DNA of 64,000 bases from BACL21 sp038141525 (GCA_038141525.1 JAYQIF010000006.1:1-64000); one strand, 5' to 3'; shown: positions 46,926-56,626, numbered from the stretch's first letter. Made by a program: numbers and translations. Notes: generated by a model from the letters alone, not told the origin.

Positions 46926-48202
46926 TTTTTGGGCTTAATTATCGTAAAGTAAATGAAAATTCCGGCCAACACCAATAAGCTCCCATAGGCCACTACCTCA
47001 AGGCCACAGCCGTAAATGATCCACAAACAGAAGGCAATGGATAGATAAGAAACCGCTTGCATCATGCGATTCGGGAGCGCATCTCTTTTCAGTATTAACA
47101 GCAGACTGATTATGGTCATCAAATAAGGCGTGAGCACTGAAAGTGTAGATAGATTCATCATAAAGCCAAAGACTTGAGCCAATTGCTCCGAAAATCTAAA
47201 GGTCAAAACCGTTGAGGCCAATACGCTCGATATGGCAATACCGATAATCGGCGCACCATGGCGATTGACGCGCGCAAAAATTTTGGGAAAGAGTCCGTCT
47301 CGCGCCGAAGCCATGGGGATTTGGCCTTGTATGAGTAGCCAGCCGTTAAGGGCGCCAAGCGTTGCGGCAATGGCTCCCGCAGCCACGATATACTTGGCTT
47401 TTTCTCCCCAAAAAACCGAAGCGGCATCGGCAAATGGGGCTGAAGAATCTTTTAGTACTTCAGGAGGGAGTATTCCGAAAATCGCTACGGAGGAGAGAAT
47501 ATAAGTGACTCCGGTAATCCCCAAAGCAATCATTCCGGCTCTTCCTACTGTTTTTGCGGCGTTTTTTGTGCGTCCACTGGCCACGGTGGCAGATTCAAGC
47601 CCTAGAAATGCAAAAAGCGTCAAGGTGGTCACGGCGGAAATGGCTTGGAAATCGCTTTGACCCGATAAATTGTCAAAATTGATTAGTGACCAATCGATAT
47701 AAAAGATCCCGATAAATCCGATTGCCAAAATAGGCAAAAGCTTCAAAATTGTGGTTATTTTTTGTACCCACGCCACGGTGCGAATCGAAAAACTATTCAC
47801 GGCGCTCAGTCCCCAGATCGCTCCAAGTCCGCAACTGATCGCCAGCGGAGTGTTCTGATTGATTTCGGGAATAAAAACAGACAAATAGCCGACAAAAGCG
47901 ACGGCAATCGCTGCGTTCGTGCACCAAATCGAAACCCAGTAACCCCAGCCCACCAAAAAGCCCCAGAAATCTCCGAGCATTAGTTTTACATAAGCATAGG
48001 GGCCCCCGATAGTCTCAGGCAGGCGCTGACTCAGCTGTCGAAAAACTAAGGTGAACAACAAGGCGCCAATCCCCGAGTATAACCAGCCCATCAGGCCAAT
48101 ACCGCCAAAAGCGGCGAGTGTCGCGGGCAATAAAAAAATACCCGAACCGATCATATTGCCGGTCACCAGAGCTGTACTCGACCAAAGTCCAATTTTTTTC
48201 AT
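46922..48202 (-). CDS. APC-superfamily amino acid/amine permease
   Basis: 426 residues with twelve hydrophobic helices. The opening LVTGNMIGSGIFLLPATLAA is the classic helix-1 unwound region of amino acid-polyamine-organocation carriers, and helix 6 shows FAFLGLESATVASGRTKNA. It is between an isomerase/epimerase-like gene and the Rieske oxygenase and would import the substrate for them. The substrate is not predictable from sequence. Confidence 0.9.
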   Translation of the reverse strand: MKKIGLWSSTALVTGNMIGSGIFLLPATLAAFGGIGLMGWLYSGIGALLFTLVFRQLSQRLPETIGGPYAYVKLMLGDFWGFLVGWGYWVSIWCTNAAIAVAFVGYLSVFIPEINQNTPLAISCGLGAIWGLSAVNSFSIRTVAWVQKITTILKLLPILAIGFIGIFYIDWSLINFDNLSGQSDFQAISAVTTLTLFAFLGLESATVASGRTKNAAKTVGRAGMIALGITGVTYILSSVAIFGILPPEVLKDSSAPFADAASVFWGEKAKYIVAAGAIAATLGALNGWLLIQGQIPMASARDGLFPKIFARVNRHGAPIIGIAISSVLASTVLTFRFSEQLAQVFGFMMNLSTLSVLTPYLMTIISLLLILKRDALPNRMMQAVSYLSIAFCLWIIYGCGLEVVAYGSLLVLAGIFIYFTIIKPKK

Positions 48203-48211
48203 CCCTGATCT

Positions 48212-49102
48212 TTAGAAAAAATGCTTTAACTCCTTTTGAAAATAAGCCGCGCTTTGTGCCACACTGCTCATAGAATCCTTGGCGAAATTACCGCCTTGTT
48301 CAATGTAATGGTGTTTCAGACCAGCACGCTCGGGATCAGGCATCAAAGTTGTGTAATCGATTGATCCATTACCAAGTTCAGTATAGTCCTGGGTCACCTT
48401 ATCCATGTCTTTGATGTGCCAAAGCGGATAGCGGCCTGGAGCTAATTCGATAATCTCTTTTGGAGTAAACACTCCTGCCCGAGAAACCCAATAAAAATCG
48501 ACTTCGAGCTGGACATGTGCTGGGTCAGTTTGCTGTATGATGTATTCATAGGGCATGAATTCCTCGTACTGCTCAAACTCATAGCCAAAATTATGGTAGG
48601 CAAAGCCCATACCGGCGGCTGCGGTTCGCTCTCCAATAATGCCTAATTGTTCCACTAGTTTTTTAAATCCATCGGGGTTGCGATCCGCCTCTCTCACTAT
48701 TGGCCAAGCAATATACTCATCCCCCAGACGCGAGGCCCCTTCGATACAAGAGTCCGTGTAGGCCAACAAGTCCTCTTTTGAAGACCAAAGGTGATCCGCA
48801 AAACCATAATGACCGCTATTGGTCTTTAATTCCAGCTCTATCAGCATATCCTTGAATTGCTCAGGGCTCATCCCGTAGTAGGTCTGACTCCTAACGTCAT
48901 AGCCATAGGATTCGAAATTGGTATAGCCCATGGCTTTGAGGGCCTTTAGGGTCCCTAATACGTCACGCTCCATGGCATCGCGCACTGTGTAAAGTTGCAA
49001 GCCCATTTTAGCTTGAGTTGTCGTGGGATTCACACAGGAAAAAGGCACTAAACTCGCCGCGCACGCCGCCCCTCCAAGTTTTACAAATGTTCTACGTTTC
49101 AT
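48212..49102 (-). CDS. Exported sugar-phosphate isomerase/epimerase-like TIM barrel protein
   Basis: 296 residues. Tat-type leader with a lipobox (RRTFVKLGG ... SLVPFSC), so the protein is probably a periplasmic lipoprotein. The xylose-isomerase-like barrel shows MGLQLYTVRDAMERDVLG, FAYHNFGYEFEQYEEFMPY, QLEVDFYWVSRAG and LWHIKDMDKV, with metal-binding Glu, Asp and His expected. Its end is nine bases before the APC permease start, so it heads that operon. Substrate unknown. Confidence 0.85.
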   Translation of the reverse strand: MKRRTFVKLGGAACAASLVPFSCVNPTTTQAKMGLQLYTVRDAMERDVLGTLKALKAMGYTNFESYGYDVRSQTYYGMSPEQFKDMLIELELKTNSGHYGFADHLWSSKEDLLAYTDSCIEGASRLGDEYIAWPIVREADRNPDGFKKLVEQLGIIGERTAAAGMGFAYHNFGYEFEQYEEFMPYEYIIQQTDPAHVQLEVDFYWVSRAGVFTPKEIIELAPGRYPLWHIKDMDKVTQDYTELGNGSIDYTTLMPDPERAGLKHHYIEQGGNFAKDSMSSVAQSAAYFQKELKHFF

Positions 49103-49261
49103 TGGTTGCTTTATAAGTTGGTTGGGTTATAAATTGGTTGTTTTTTGGTCGATCGTTTGGGGTTTTAGCCTTAATCTCAATTTAATAGAGCGCAATGAAC
49201 CAGACTCATTACTGTTTTTAGCATTTTCAGCTATAAATAAATCATCTATTAGGACAATAAT

Positions 49262-49352
49262 GTCACTTTTAATTTACGCCATTATTGTAAAGCTCACTTT
49301 ACTTTATATAGGTAAAACACACTTTACTTGTATTGTGTAAAATAAACTTTAC
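49262..49352 (+). promoter_or_regulatory. Four 16-base palindromic sites at exact 25-base spacing
   Basis: Sites GTAAA-N6-TTTAC start at 49287, 49312 and 49337, and a weaker one, GTCAC-N6-TTTAC, at 49262. All three strict copies share AC before TTTAC. Spacing between starts is 25 bases in every case. The last site ends 12 bases before a -7 element, so a regulator bound there would cover the -33 region. Likely an operator array for the XRE protein just downstream. Confidence 0.7.
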
Positions 49353-49363
49353 GCATAATTCTT

Positions 49364-49371
49364 TATATTTG
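49364..49371 (+). promoter_or_regulatory. -7 element of the XRE gene
   Basis: TATATTTG matches TAnnTTTG. It lies 12 bases after the last palindromic site and about 68 bases before the start codon at 49439. Confidence 0.5.
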
Positions 49372-49438
49372 AAAAGAAAAACAAACAGCACATTGCCCTC
49401 TATTCCTTGAAAGGTACAACAATTTAAGAGAATCCATT

Positions 49439-49648
49439 ATGATATTTCGTCATCGGGTTAAAGAATTCCGTTTAGAAAAAAACTGGTCACAACAAGAACT
49501 AGGACGTCGCCTAGGCGTGAGCCGACAAACAATTATTTCCATCGAAAGTTATCGCTATAATCCAAGTCTTGAGCTCGGCATGCGCCTATCCCTTGAACTC
49601 GAGGTTCCCATGGAAATTTTATTCTATTTTGATTTTCAACAATTGTAG
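49439..49648 (+). CDS. Small XRE/Cro-CI type HTH regulator (69 aa)
   Basis: Almost the whole protein is one helix-turn-helix domain: WSQQELGRRLGVSRQTIISI then ESYRYNPSLELGMRLSLELE. The end MEILFYFDFQQL is hydrophobic and may serve dimerisation. It resembles the compact YozG-type regulators. The four palindromes upstream suggest autoregulation. No toxin partner is adjacent; the next gene is another small HTH protein. Confidence 0.88.
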   Translation: MIFRHRVKEFRLEKNWSQQELGRRLGVSRQTIISIESYRYNPSLELGMRLSLELEVPMEILFYFDFQQL

Positions 49649-49808
49649 CGCAATGGACTCAATTCAATCCTTTGAAAGTCCACTGATAATTATCGAGAAA
49701 ACATTTGAAAATCAAAGTTTTATTCGCAGAATTATATAAACCCAAAGCCGCATATAAAAATTTTTTATTACTTTGTCTGTAGATTAACAAGTTCCCCTAG
49801 CCGAATAA

Positions 49809-50090
49809 ATGTTTACTGAAAACCAAATTAAACTAGCCGCTGCTGCTTCGGCTATGGCACACCCTGTAAAAGTCGCCATCCTGGAATGTCTCACCGCTGA
49901 TAATCAGTGGCACGAAAACTGCCTTGCTGCTGAGCTTAATCTTCCTACAGAAGCAGTACAAAGAGGCTTACAAGAGTTGCGAACCTTGGGACTCATAGAG
50001 GGAAGCATAGCGGAAGACCGTATGCGTTTCCGGCTTAACAAAGAGAACTGGCAAGAGTTTAAAGATTACATCAGAGGTAATTTCGATTAA
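49809..50090 (+). CDS. Small ArsR-like winged-helix protein (93 aa)
   Basis: Residues about 10-75 read as a winged-helix repressor: SAMAHPVKVAILECLTADNQ, NCLAAELNLPTEAVQRGLQE, LRTLGLIEGSIAEDRMRFRL. No metal-binding cysteine pair as in classical ArsR (a single Cys in ILEC and one in ENCLA). It follows the XRE gene by 160 bases on the same strand, and its targets are unknown. Confidence 0.8.
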   Translation: MFTENQIKLAAAASAMAHPVKVAILECLTADNQWHENCLAAELNLPTEAVQRGLQELRTLGLIEGSIAEDRMRFRLNKENWQEFKDYIRGNFD

Positions 50091-50225
50091 TTTTCGGTCA
50101 AATTACATCGTTACATGCTCGATGACGATACGTTGGACTAGATCGAATAAGCCGCGCCTCCAATTCTGTGACACTGCGCGACTTTAAAGCAATGGCACTA
50201 GCCACATAACATTAGGACTTTGGCC

Positions 50226-51092
50226 CTAATTGACATCACAAATCTCGATGGCCCGAATTAGTGACCCAATTGGATCTTCAGACGTCGGAATAAATTCCTG
50301 AGCGACATAACCCTCATAACCCGTGGCAACTATAGCGCGCATAATGGCTGGATAATACAATTCTTGACTGTCATCAATTTCGTGGCGCCCCGGAACTCCA
50401 GCGGTGTGATAATGCCCAAAATACTGATGGTTGTTTTGAATCGTGCGAATGATATCTCCTTCTTGAATCTGCATGTGATAGATGTCATAAAGCAGCTTAA
50501 AGTGCTCACTCCCTAAAGCTTTACACAAGGCAATCCCCCAGTCAGAATGATCGCACATGTAATCCGGATGATCTATTTGATTGAACAACTCCATTTGCAA
50601 GACTACACCGTGGCGCTGGGCCAAAGGCAATATTTGACTCAATCCATCGACACAGTTTTGAAGTCCCTCTTCATCAGTCATGCCATCGCGATTGCCGCTA
50701 AAACAGATCAAGTTCGTATAACCGGCCTCGGCCACTAAAGGAATCATGGCCTTGTAGTTTTCTATCAGCTGTGGGTGATATTTGGGGTTATTCCAACCCT
50801 TCGTAAGTCCGAGTTCCGCTCCATTACACATGGAACAGTGGATGTTGTGTTTTTTCAAAAGCGGCCAATCCTTTGGACCCACTAAATCAATGGCCCCGAT
50901 ACCCAAGCGGCGCAGCGTAATCAAAAATTCCTCCAAAGGAATCTGCTCAAAACACCAATGACAAACACTGTGGTTAATTTTACCTGAAGGACCGCTGTCC
51001 AAAGACAATATGGTTGATTGTGCTAGCGAGGGAATACCTGTAATTAATAATCCGCTAGTGGCCGTTTTACTTATAAATTTTCGTCTTAACAT
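50226..51092 (-). CDS. Exported hydroxypyruvate-isomerase-like TIM barrel protein
   Basis: 288 residues with a Tat-like leader (RRKFISKTATSGLLI). It has the Hyi-type pattern HSVCHWCFEQIPLEEFLITL, MELFNQIDHPDYMCDHSDWG, LLYDIYHMQIQEGDIIRTI and GHYHTAGVPGRHEIDD, with the acidic and histidine ligands of the barrel visible. It is a second xylose-isomerase-like exported protein near the one at 48212, and they may act on related sugars. Substrate unproven. Confidence 0.87.
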   Translation of the reverse strand: MLRRKFISKTATSGLLITGIPSLAQSTILSLDSGPSGKINHSVCHWCFEQIPLEEFLITLRRLGIGAIDLVGPKDWPLLKKHNIHCSMCNGAELGLTKGWNNPKYHPQLIENYKAMIPLVAEAGYTNLICFSGNRDGMTDEEGLQNCVDGLSQILPLAQRHGVVLQMELFNQIDHPDYMCDHSDWGIALCKALGSEHFKLLYDIYHMQIQEGDIIRTIQNNHQYFGHYHTAGVPGRHEIDDSQELYYPAIMRAIVATGYEGYVAQEFIPTSEDPIGSLIRAIEICDVN

Positions 51093-51154
51093 CCCGCTAT
51101 TTGTTTATTATCGTAAGCTATAAAAAAACAGCCGTCAATCTAATTTTGATTGAA

Positions 51155-51595
51155 TTAGGATAAAAGAAGGTCCTCGCGCTCCAGACGCTGTAATTCGGCA
51201 GTCTTTTCAAACAAAGTGTCACAACCTTCAAGATCAATATTGTCATACATTTCTTGGGCAATGGGATGCGTTTCCCATTCTGGGTGATGCTTTCGCTTCC
51301 AATTCATCATATCACAAAGTATGGGCATGAGATCAATACCAGCATCTGTCAAAAAATAATACTTCGTTTTTCCATCACCCCTTTTTTTGTGAAATCCAAT
51401 CAAGCCGTAAGAAATCAATTTTTTTAAGCGATCAACGAGTATGTTGGTTGCTATATTTTCTGGGGATTGAAGCATCTCGGAATAGGTTCTCCTTCCAATA
51501 AACAAATCACGTATGATCAATAAAGACCATTTATCGCCGATTATTTCCAAGGTATTCGAGATGGGGCAGGAAGATCTGAAATTAATAGGAGTCAT
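51155..51595 (-). CDS. HxlR-family transcriptional regulator
   Basis: 146 residues. The motif CPISNTLEIIGDKWSLLIIR, then DLFIGRRTYSEMLQSPENIA and TNILVDRLKKLI, is nearly the same as in the HxlR protein at 41755, so they are paralogues. A single cysteine (SSCPIS) precedes the helix. It is transcribed away from the DUF5916 gene, across a 199-base gap that could hold a shared control region. Confidence 0.87.
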   Translation of the reverse strand: MTPINFRSSCPISNTLEIIGDKWSLLIIRDLFIGRRTYSEMLQSPENIATNILVDRLKKLISYGLIGFHKKRGDGKTKYYFLTDAGIDLMPILCDMMNWKRKHHPEWETHPIAQEMYDNIDLEGCDTLFEKTAELQRLEREDLLLS

Positions 51596-51794
51596 ATGAG
51601 AAAAAATTAAATGAGGTTTGAAAGCAATTAAATATTATTCAGCGCTTTAACATTTTAAAAAGGTAAGAAAAATAAATTAGCTTCATTTCTCTCTCAACAT
51701 TTTAACAGTATTTTACAACAATTGTTTAAAAAGAAGCCTACTTTCCAAACTTAAAATAATTTCAAATTATTCATCACACGAGGAATATTTTTTT

Positions 51795-53999
51795 ATGCCT
51801 AAGCCCTTTTACAACCACGTATTATTTGTGTTTTTTATCCCTTTATTTTTATTGGGACAAAACCCGCCTAGTGCTGAGGCCAAATACACAAGTACCCCAC
51901 CTGTTATTGATGGAAACATCAATGATAAAGCTTGGGAGGAGGCCGAATTTCTCAGTGATTTTCGCCAGAATTTTCCGACCGATACATTGCCTGCCCAGTA
52001 CCCTACATCGATCAAGTTTTTATTTGACGAGACCTATCTCTACATTGCAATCAGCGCAAAAAGCAGCGGCGACAATTTTGTCGCCAGATCACTCAAGCGG
52101 GATTTTAGAGGATCAACCACTGACAATGTCTCTTTCTTTTTTGACACCTTTATGGATGGGGTTAATGCCTATCAATTTGGGGTGAATCCTTACGGGGCCC
52201 AAAGAGAATCTCTCGTTTCTGATGGGGGCACTAGTCGGAATTCGTTCAATCCTAATTGGGATGTCAAGTGGTTCTCTCAGGGACATATCGAAGGGGATAC
52301 CTACGTCGCTGAATTAGCCATTCCATTTTACTCATTAAAATACCCCGAGGGCTGTACCGAGTGGAAAATGCAAGCCTATCGTTTTGATCTTCAAACTAAA
52401 GAACGTAGCACTTGGAGTCGGATTGATCAAAATCAGCTCTTGTCGAACCTCGGTTATCTGGGAGTGCTGCATTTTGATCGGCCCTTGCCTAAAAACAACA
52501 ACACCTCGTATTTTATTCCTTATGTGAACCTTGCGCGCAGTAAAGATTTTGAGTTAGATACCCCAAGAACAGATGAGACTAAAGTTGGTTTTGATGTCAA
52601 AATTCCGGTGGGGAGTCAAATGAATCTGGACTTGACTTTGAATCCAGATTTCTCCAATGTCGAAGTCGACGACCTGATCAATAACATCTCGAGATTCGAG
52701 GTTTCCTTGCCCGAAAAAAGGCAATTCTTTTTGGACAATAGCGACCTTTTTTCCAGTTTTGGTAATGCACGAGATGCCTCCCCGTTTTTCTCAAGACGCA
52801 TTGGCATTGCTCAAGACCTCGATGGCAACACCATTCAAAACAAAATTATTGGTGGACTCAGACGCAGCGGTAAGCTAAACAGCAATCTGCGCCTGGGTGT
52901 TCTTTCACTACAAACTCGGTCGGATGAAGCTAACGGAATTCCGAGCAACAACAACAGCATGCTCGCTCTTCAACAAAGGGTCTTTGGCCGCTCCCAGGTC
53001 GGGCTTTTTGTCATTAACCGAGAAGCTACAGGCGATCAAGCTTTGCCTGAAGATTACAAAATATTTAACCGCGTTTTAGGAGTAGATTATAGTCTGGCTT
53101 CCTCTAACAATAAATGGACTGGTAAGTTTTTTGCGCATAAATCACTGAGCGAAAATGATTCTGCTGGTAATTTATCCGGACAGGCTCAGTTGCGTTTTAA
53201 CAACAGATTTTGGAATATCTTTTCTCTAGCACTATTTATCGATGAAGAATTTGAATCGGATCTGGGGTTTATACCGCGCACTGGTTTTATTAAAAAAGCC
53301 GACAAAGTAACCCGAACTTTTTATCCTAAGACCGGTCCGGTCAATACCTACCAACTCGGCTGTTACAACGAGTTTTATTTTACACAAGATCTAGATTACA
53401 AACAGACGGATCAGACGCTGAAATTAGAATACATCGTCAATTATAAAAATCAATCGCGCTTGGAGCTCAACTATTTCATGCGCTATGTGTATTTGTTTGA
53501 CGATTTTGACCCTACACGCGGGGACGGCACTCTTGCCCTACCCATGGGAAGCGAATACAATTATAATTCTTGGGCCCTTGAGTACAATTCTCAACCTGCG
53601 GGTGTGTTTACTTGGGGTGCGACGGCCACAACAGGTCAATTTTTTAATTGCAAACGCTTTGGTCTCAAAGGGCGCATCAATTACCGTACCCAACCCACCT
53701 TTAACATGAGCATCGATTTTGACTATAACGATATTCGATTGGCGGCGCCCTATCCTTCGGCCAAACTCTTTTTAATCGCGCCAAAGCTAGAGTGGACCTT
53801 TACTAAGAATCTGTTTTGGTCTAACTTCATTCAATACAGCAACTTCAGCGATAATTTCGGGATCAACTCACGCTTGCAATGGCGTTTCGCCCCAATGTCT
53901 GACTTATTTTTGGTCTATAACGACGGCTACGACTCTATTAATTTATACAAGCGCTATCGCTCGATTAACCTCAAGCTAAACTATTGGTTTAATATTTAG
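51795..53999 (+). CDS. DUF5916 outer-membrane protein with CBM9-like domain
   Basis: 734 residues with a signal peptide (to LLGQ). Residues about 25-230 are a CBM9-like sugar-binding fold (TPPVIDGNINDKAWEEAEFL, FLFDETYLYIAISAKSS, FFFDTFMDGVNAYQFGVNPY). Residues about 240-734 are DUF5916, a likely beta barrel with GFDVKIPVGSQMNLDLTLNP, FSNVEVDDLINNISRFEVSL and PEKRQFFLDNSDLF. It ends with aromatic NYWFNI, as outer-membrane barrels do. Function of DUF5916 is unknown; a ligand-gated channel or surface receptor is plausible. Confidence 0.88.
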   Translation: MPKPFYNHVLFVFFIPLFLLGQNPPSAEAKYTSTPPVIDGNINDKAWEEAEFLSDFRQNFPTDTLPAQYPTSIKFLFDETYLYIAISAKSSGDNFVARSLKRDFRGSTTDNVSFFFDTFMDGVNAYQFGVNPYGAQRESLVSDGGTSRNSFNPNWDVKWFSQGHIEGDTYVAELAIPFYSLKYPEGCTEWKMQAYRFDLQTKERSTWSRIDQNQLLSNLGYLGVLHFDRPLPKNNNTSYFIPYVNLARSKDFELDTPRTDETKVGFDVKIPVGSQMNLDLTLNPDFSNVEVDDLINNISRFEVSLPEKRQFFLDNSDLFSSFGNARDASPFFSRRIGIAQDLDGNTIQNKIIGGLRRSGKLNSNLRLGVLSLQTRSDEANGIPSNNNSMLALQQRVFGRSQVGLFVINREATGDQALPEDYKIFNRVLGVDYSLASSNNKWTGKFFAHKSLSENDSAGNLSGQAQLRFNNRFWNIFSLALFIDEEFESDLGFIPRTGFIKKADKVTRTFYPKTGPVNTYQLGCYNEFYFTQDLDYKQTDQTLKLEYIVNYKNQSRLELNYFMRYVYLFDDFDPTRGDGTLALPMGSEYNYNSWALEYNSQPAGVFTWGATATTGQFFNCKRFGLKGRINYRTQPTFNMSIDFDYNDIRLAAPYPSAKLFLIAPKLEWTFTKNLFWSNFIQYSNFSDNFGINSRLQWRFAPMSDLFLVYNDGYDSINLYKRYRSINLKLNYWFNI

Positions 54000-54373
54000 T
54001 GGTTTAGGCTTCAAGGCTTTTAATCTATTTTTCCGCGATTTCGTCCATAACAGGCAAGATCGAATTCCATCGACATTATAGGTCGATTATGATGATCCCC
54101 CGCTAATCAGTCTAAATCAATAAGCGCTGAAATGCCTCAATAGCTCGGTAATCGGGTAATCCCAAACGGTCGTATTTCAATAGATTTTTTTGCGCAGCCA
54201 GAGTCGGTTATATAATCTTGAATCTTTTTTGGAAACACATTAGAGTAGTCGCTTTTGAACACATTGGCAGATTAAAATCCGATAAGGAGAATTTATCCAA
54301 TTATTGAGGATTAGTATCTTTTGTCATGAATTACTCGAATGGCGATTCTTAACTTAGCAAAAAAGTAATCATT
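54000..54373. other. Gene-free stretch with possible minus-strand coding remnant
   Basis: 374 bases before katG. On the minus strand short pieces such as NVFPKKIQDYITDSGC and YDRLGLPDYRAIEAF read in different frames and look like old coding sequence, unrecognised. On the plus strand TATCTTTTG near 54317 resembles a -7 element with one extra T, suitable for katG but weak. Confidence 0.3.
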
Positions 54374-56590
54374 ATGGAATCACATCATGCTAATGGAGCA
54401 AGTGGCGGAAAATGTCCGTTTACGAATCCATCCCACCGTCACACGGCGGCTGGTGCCCTTTCTAATTCAGATTGGTGGCCCAATCAACTCAATTTAAAAA
54501 TGTTGCATCAAAATGGACCGCAAACCAGTCCAATGGATGACTCATTTAGTTATAAAGAAGCCTTTAGTAGTCTTGACTTAGAGGCTGTGAAAAAAGATTT
54601 ATTTGACCTAATGACCGATTCACAAGATTGGTGGCCTGCAGATTATGGACATTACGGGCCGTTTTTTATCCGTATGGCCTGGCACAGTGCAGGAACCTAT
54701 CGTGTAGGGGATGGTCGTGGTGGTGCTTCAGCAGGGACTTTGCGTTTTGCACCCCTGAACAGCTGGCCAGATAACGGAAACTTAGATAAAGCACGCAGAT
54801 TGCTTTGGCCAATCAAGCAAAAATACGGCAACAGCATTTCTTGGGCAGACCTTATGGTGCTGACCGGAAACTGTGCTCTGGAGTCTATGGGCTTCAAAAC
54901 TTTTGGATTCGCCGGAGGACGTGAAGATGTATGGGAGCCAGAAGGAGATGTTTATTGGGGACCTGAGACGGAGTGGCTTGGCGACGAGCGTTACACTGGA
55001 GATCGCGATTTAGCGAACCCTGTTGGTGCCGTACAAATGGGACTCATTTATGTCAATCCAGAAGGACCAAATGGCAAACCTGATCCTGTAGCTTCAGCCC
55101 GCGATATTCGCGAGACTTTTGCGCGTATGGCTATGAATGATGAAGAAACTGTGGCACTTATCGCCGGAGGTCACACCTTTGGAAAAACACACGGAGCAGG
55201 AGATACGGCTCATGTCGGAAAAGAACCTGAGGGAGCCGCAATAGAACATCAAGGCCTCGGGTGGATCAGCACCTACAACTCTGGAAAAGGTGGCGACACC
55301 ATTACCAGTGGTTTGGAAGGGGCTTGGACCCCAACCCCGATTGCTTGGGACAATAGCTATTTTGATACGTTATTTGGATATGAGTGGGAACTCACCAAGA
55401 GTCCTGCTGGAGCGCAACAATGGCGTCCAAAAGACGGTGCTGCCGCCGATGCGGTACCAGACGCTCATGATCCAAACAAGCGTCACGCGCCGATGATGGC
55501 CACGACAGATTTGGCCTTAATTCAGGATCCAGCTTATTTAGAAATCTCAAAAAGATTCCACCAAAATCCAGATGAGTTTGCCGATGCTTTTGCTCGTGCT
55601 TGGTTTAAATTAACACACCGCGACATGGGACCTGTCTCACGGTACTTAGGACCAGAAGTTCCGGCTGAAGCTTTAATCTGGCAAGACCCAGTGCCTGCAG
55701 CAGATTACAAGACGATTGACCAAAACGACATTTCAGAATTGAAAGTTGCTCTTTTGAACTGTGGATTGAGCGTTTCTGAACTCGTTTCTACTGCTTGGGC
55801 TTCTGCCGCCACTTACCGCGGAAGCGACAAGCGTGGAGGGGCTAACGGAGGTCGTCTGCGACTTGAGCCGCAAATCAGTTGGGCGGTTAACCGACCTGAT
55901 CACTTGCCAGGCGTGTTAGCCAAAATCGAAGGCGTACAAAAAGCCTTTAACGATGCCCAAACTGACGGTAAAAAAGTCTCTATGGCAGACCTTATCGTCC
56001 TTGGGGGTTGTGCAGCTATCGAAAAAGCGGCGGCTGATGCTGGACATTTGATTGCTGTTCCTTTTAGTCCTGGTCGTACCGATGCTTCGCAAGACCAAAC
56101 TGATGTTGCTTCAGTTAATTTCTTGGAGCCAAAAGCGGATGGCTTTAGAAACTTTGTTTCTGGAATGCACGATCGTTTGGCCGAAGAATTGTTGCTGGAT
56201 CGCGCTCAGCTCTTAACACTAAGCGCCCCAGAAATGACGGTTCTCGTGGCGGGAATGCGTGTGCTAGACACTAACGCTGACGGCAGTAAACACGGGGTTT
56301 GGACCGATCGCCCAGGAGTACTGACCAATGACTTCATGACCACGATTATGGACATGAGCGTCGCTTGGGAACCTTCAAAACAAGACAAAACTACCTATAT
56401 CGCAAAAGACCGCGCTACAGGAGAAGTGAAGCGCACAGGAACACGGGCTGATCTTGTATTTGGATCAAATTCTCAATTGCGTGCAATTGCCGAGGTTTAT
56501 GCGGCCGGTGATGCGCAAGAGAAATTTGTGAGTGATTTTGTCAAAGCCTGGGATAAGGTGATGAACCTTGACCGTTTTGATTTGAGATAA
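54374..56590 (+). CDS. katG: Catalase-peroxidase (KatG)
   Basis: 738-residue bifunctional heme enzyme that removes hydrogen peroxide. The distal active site RMAWHSAGTYR holds the conserved arginine, tryptophan and histidine. The tyrosine of the Met-Tyr-Trp adduct is in MGLIYVNPEGP. The proximal heme histidine is in ALIAGGHTFGKTHGAG. The second, non-heme domain is complete (ELVSTAWASAATYRGSDKRG). No signal peptide, so cytoplasmic. Single gene with a strong downstream hairpin. No oxidative-stress regulator site could be assigned upstream. Confidence 0.97.
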   Translation: MESHHANGASGGKCPFTNPSHRHTAAGALSNSDWWPNQLNLKMLHQNGPQTSPMDDSFSYKEAFSSLDLEAVKKDLFDLMTDSQDWWPADYGHYGPFFIRMAWHSAGTYRVGDGRGGASAGTLRFAPLNSWPDNGNLDKARRLLWPIKQKYGNSISWADLMVLTGNCALESMGFKTFGFAGGREDVWEPEGDVYWGPETEWLGDERYTGDRDLANPVGAVQMGLIYVNPEGPNGKPDPVASARDIRETFARMAMNDEETVALIAGGHTFGKTHGAGDTAHVGKEPEGAAIEHQGLGWISTYNSGKGGDTITSGLEGAWTPTPIAWDNSYFDTLFGYEWELTKSPAGAQQWRPKDGAAADAVPDAHDPNKRHAPMMATTDLALIQDPAYLEISKRFHQNPDEFADAFARAWFKLTHRDMGPVSRYLGPEVPAEALIWQDPVPAADYKTIDQNDISELKVALLNCGLSVSELVSTAWASAATYRGSDKRGGANGGRLRLEPQISWAVNRPDHLPGVLAKIEGVQKAFNDAQTDGKKVSMADLIVLGGCAAIEKAAADAGHLIAVPFSPGRTDASQDQTDVASVNFLEPKADGFRNFVSGMHDRLAEELLLDRAQLLTLSAPEMTVLVAGMRVLDTNADGSKHGVWTDRPGVLTNDFMTTIMDMSVAWEPSKQDKTTYIAKDRATGEVKRTGTRADLVFGSNSQLRAIAEVYAAGDAQEKFVSDFVKAWDKVMNLDRFDLR

Positions 56591-56626
56591 TTCAGGTCTG
56601 TATTACGAAAAGTAAATGATGCTCGA

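Larger units (their letters stand above)
49103..49438. other. Gene-free stretch with regulatory array
   Basis: 336 bases between divergent genes. The right half holds the four-fold operator array and promoter of the XRE gene; the left half shows no gene or promoter I can support. Confidence 0.4.

Noticed and set aside
49262..49352. 25-base periodic repeats as a CRISPR array
   Set aside because: Sites are 16-base palindromes with 9-base gaps, too short for CRISPR spacers, and no cas gene is present.
49439..50090. XRE and ArsR-like pair as a toxin-antitoxin module
   Set aside because: Both are DNA-binding proteins and no toxin-like frame lies beside them.
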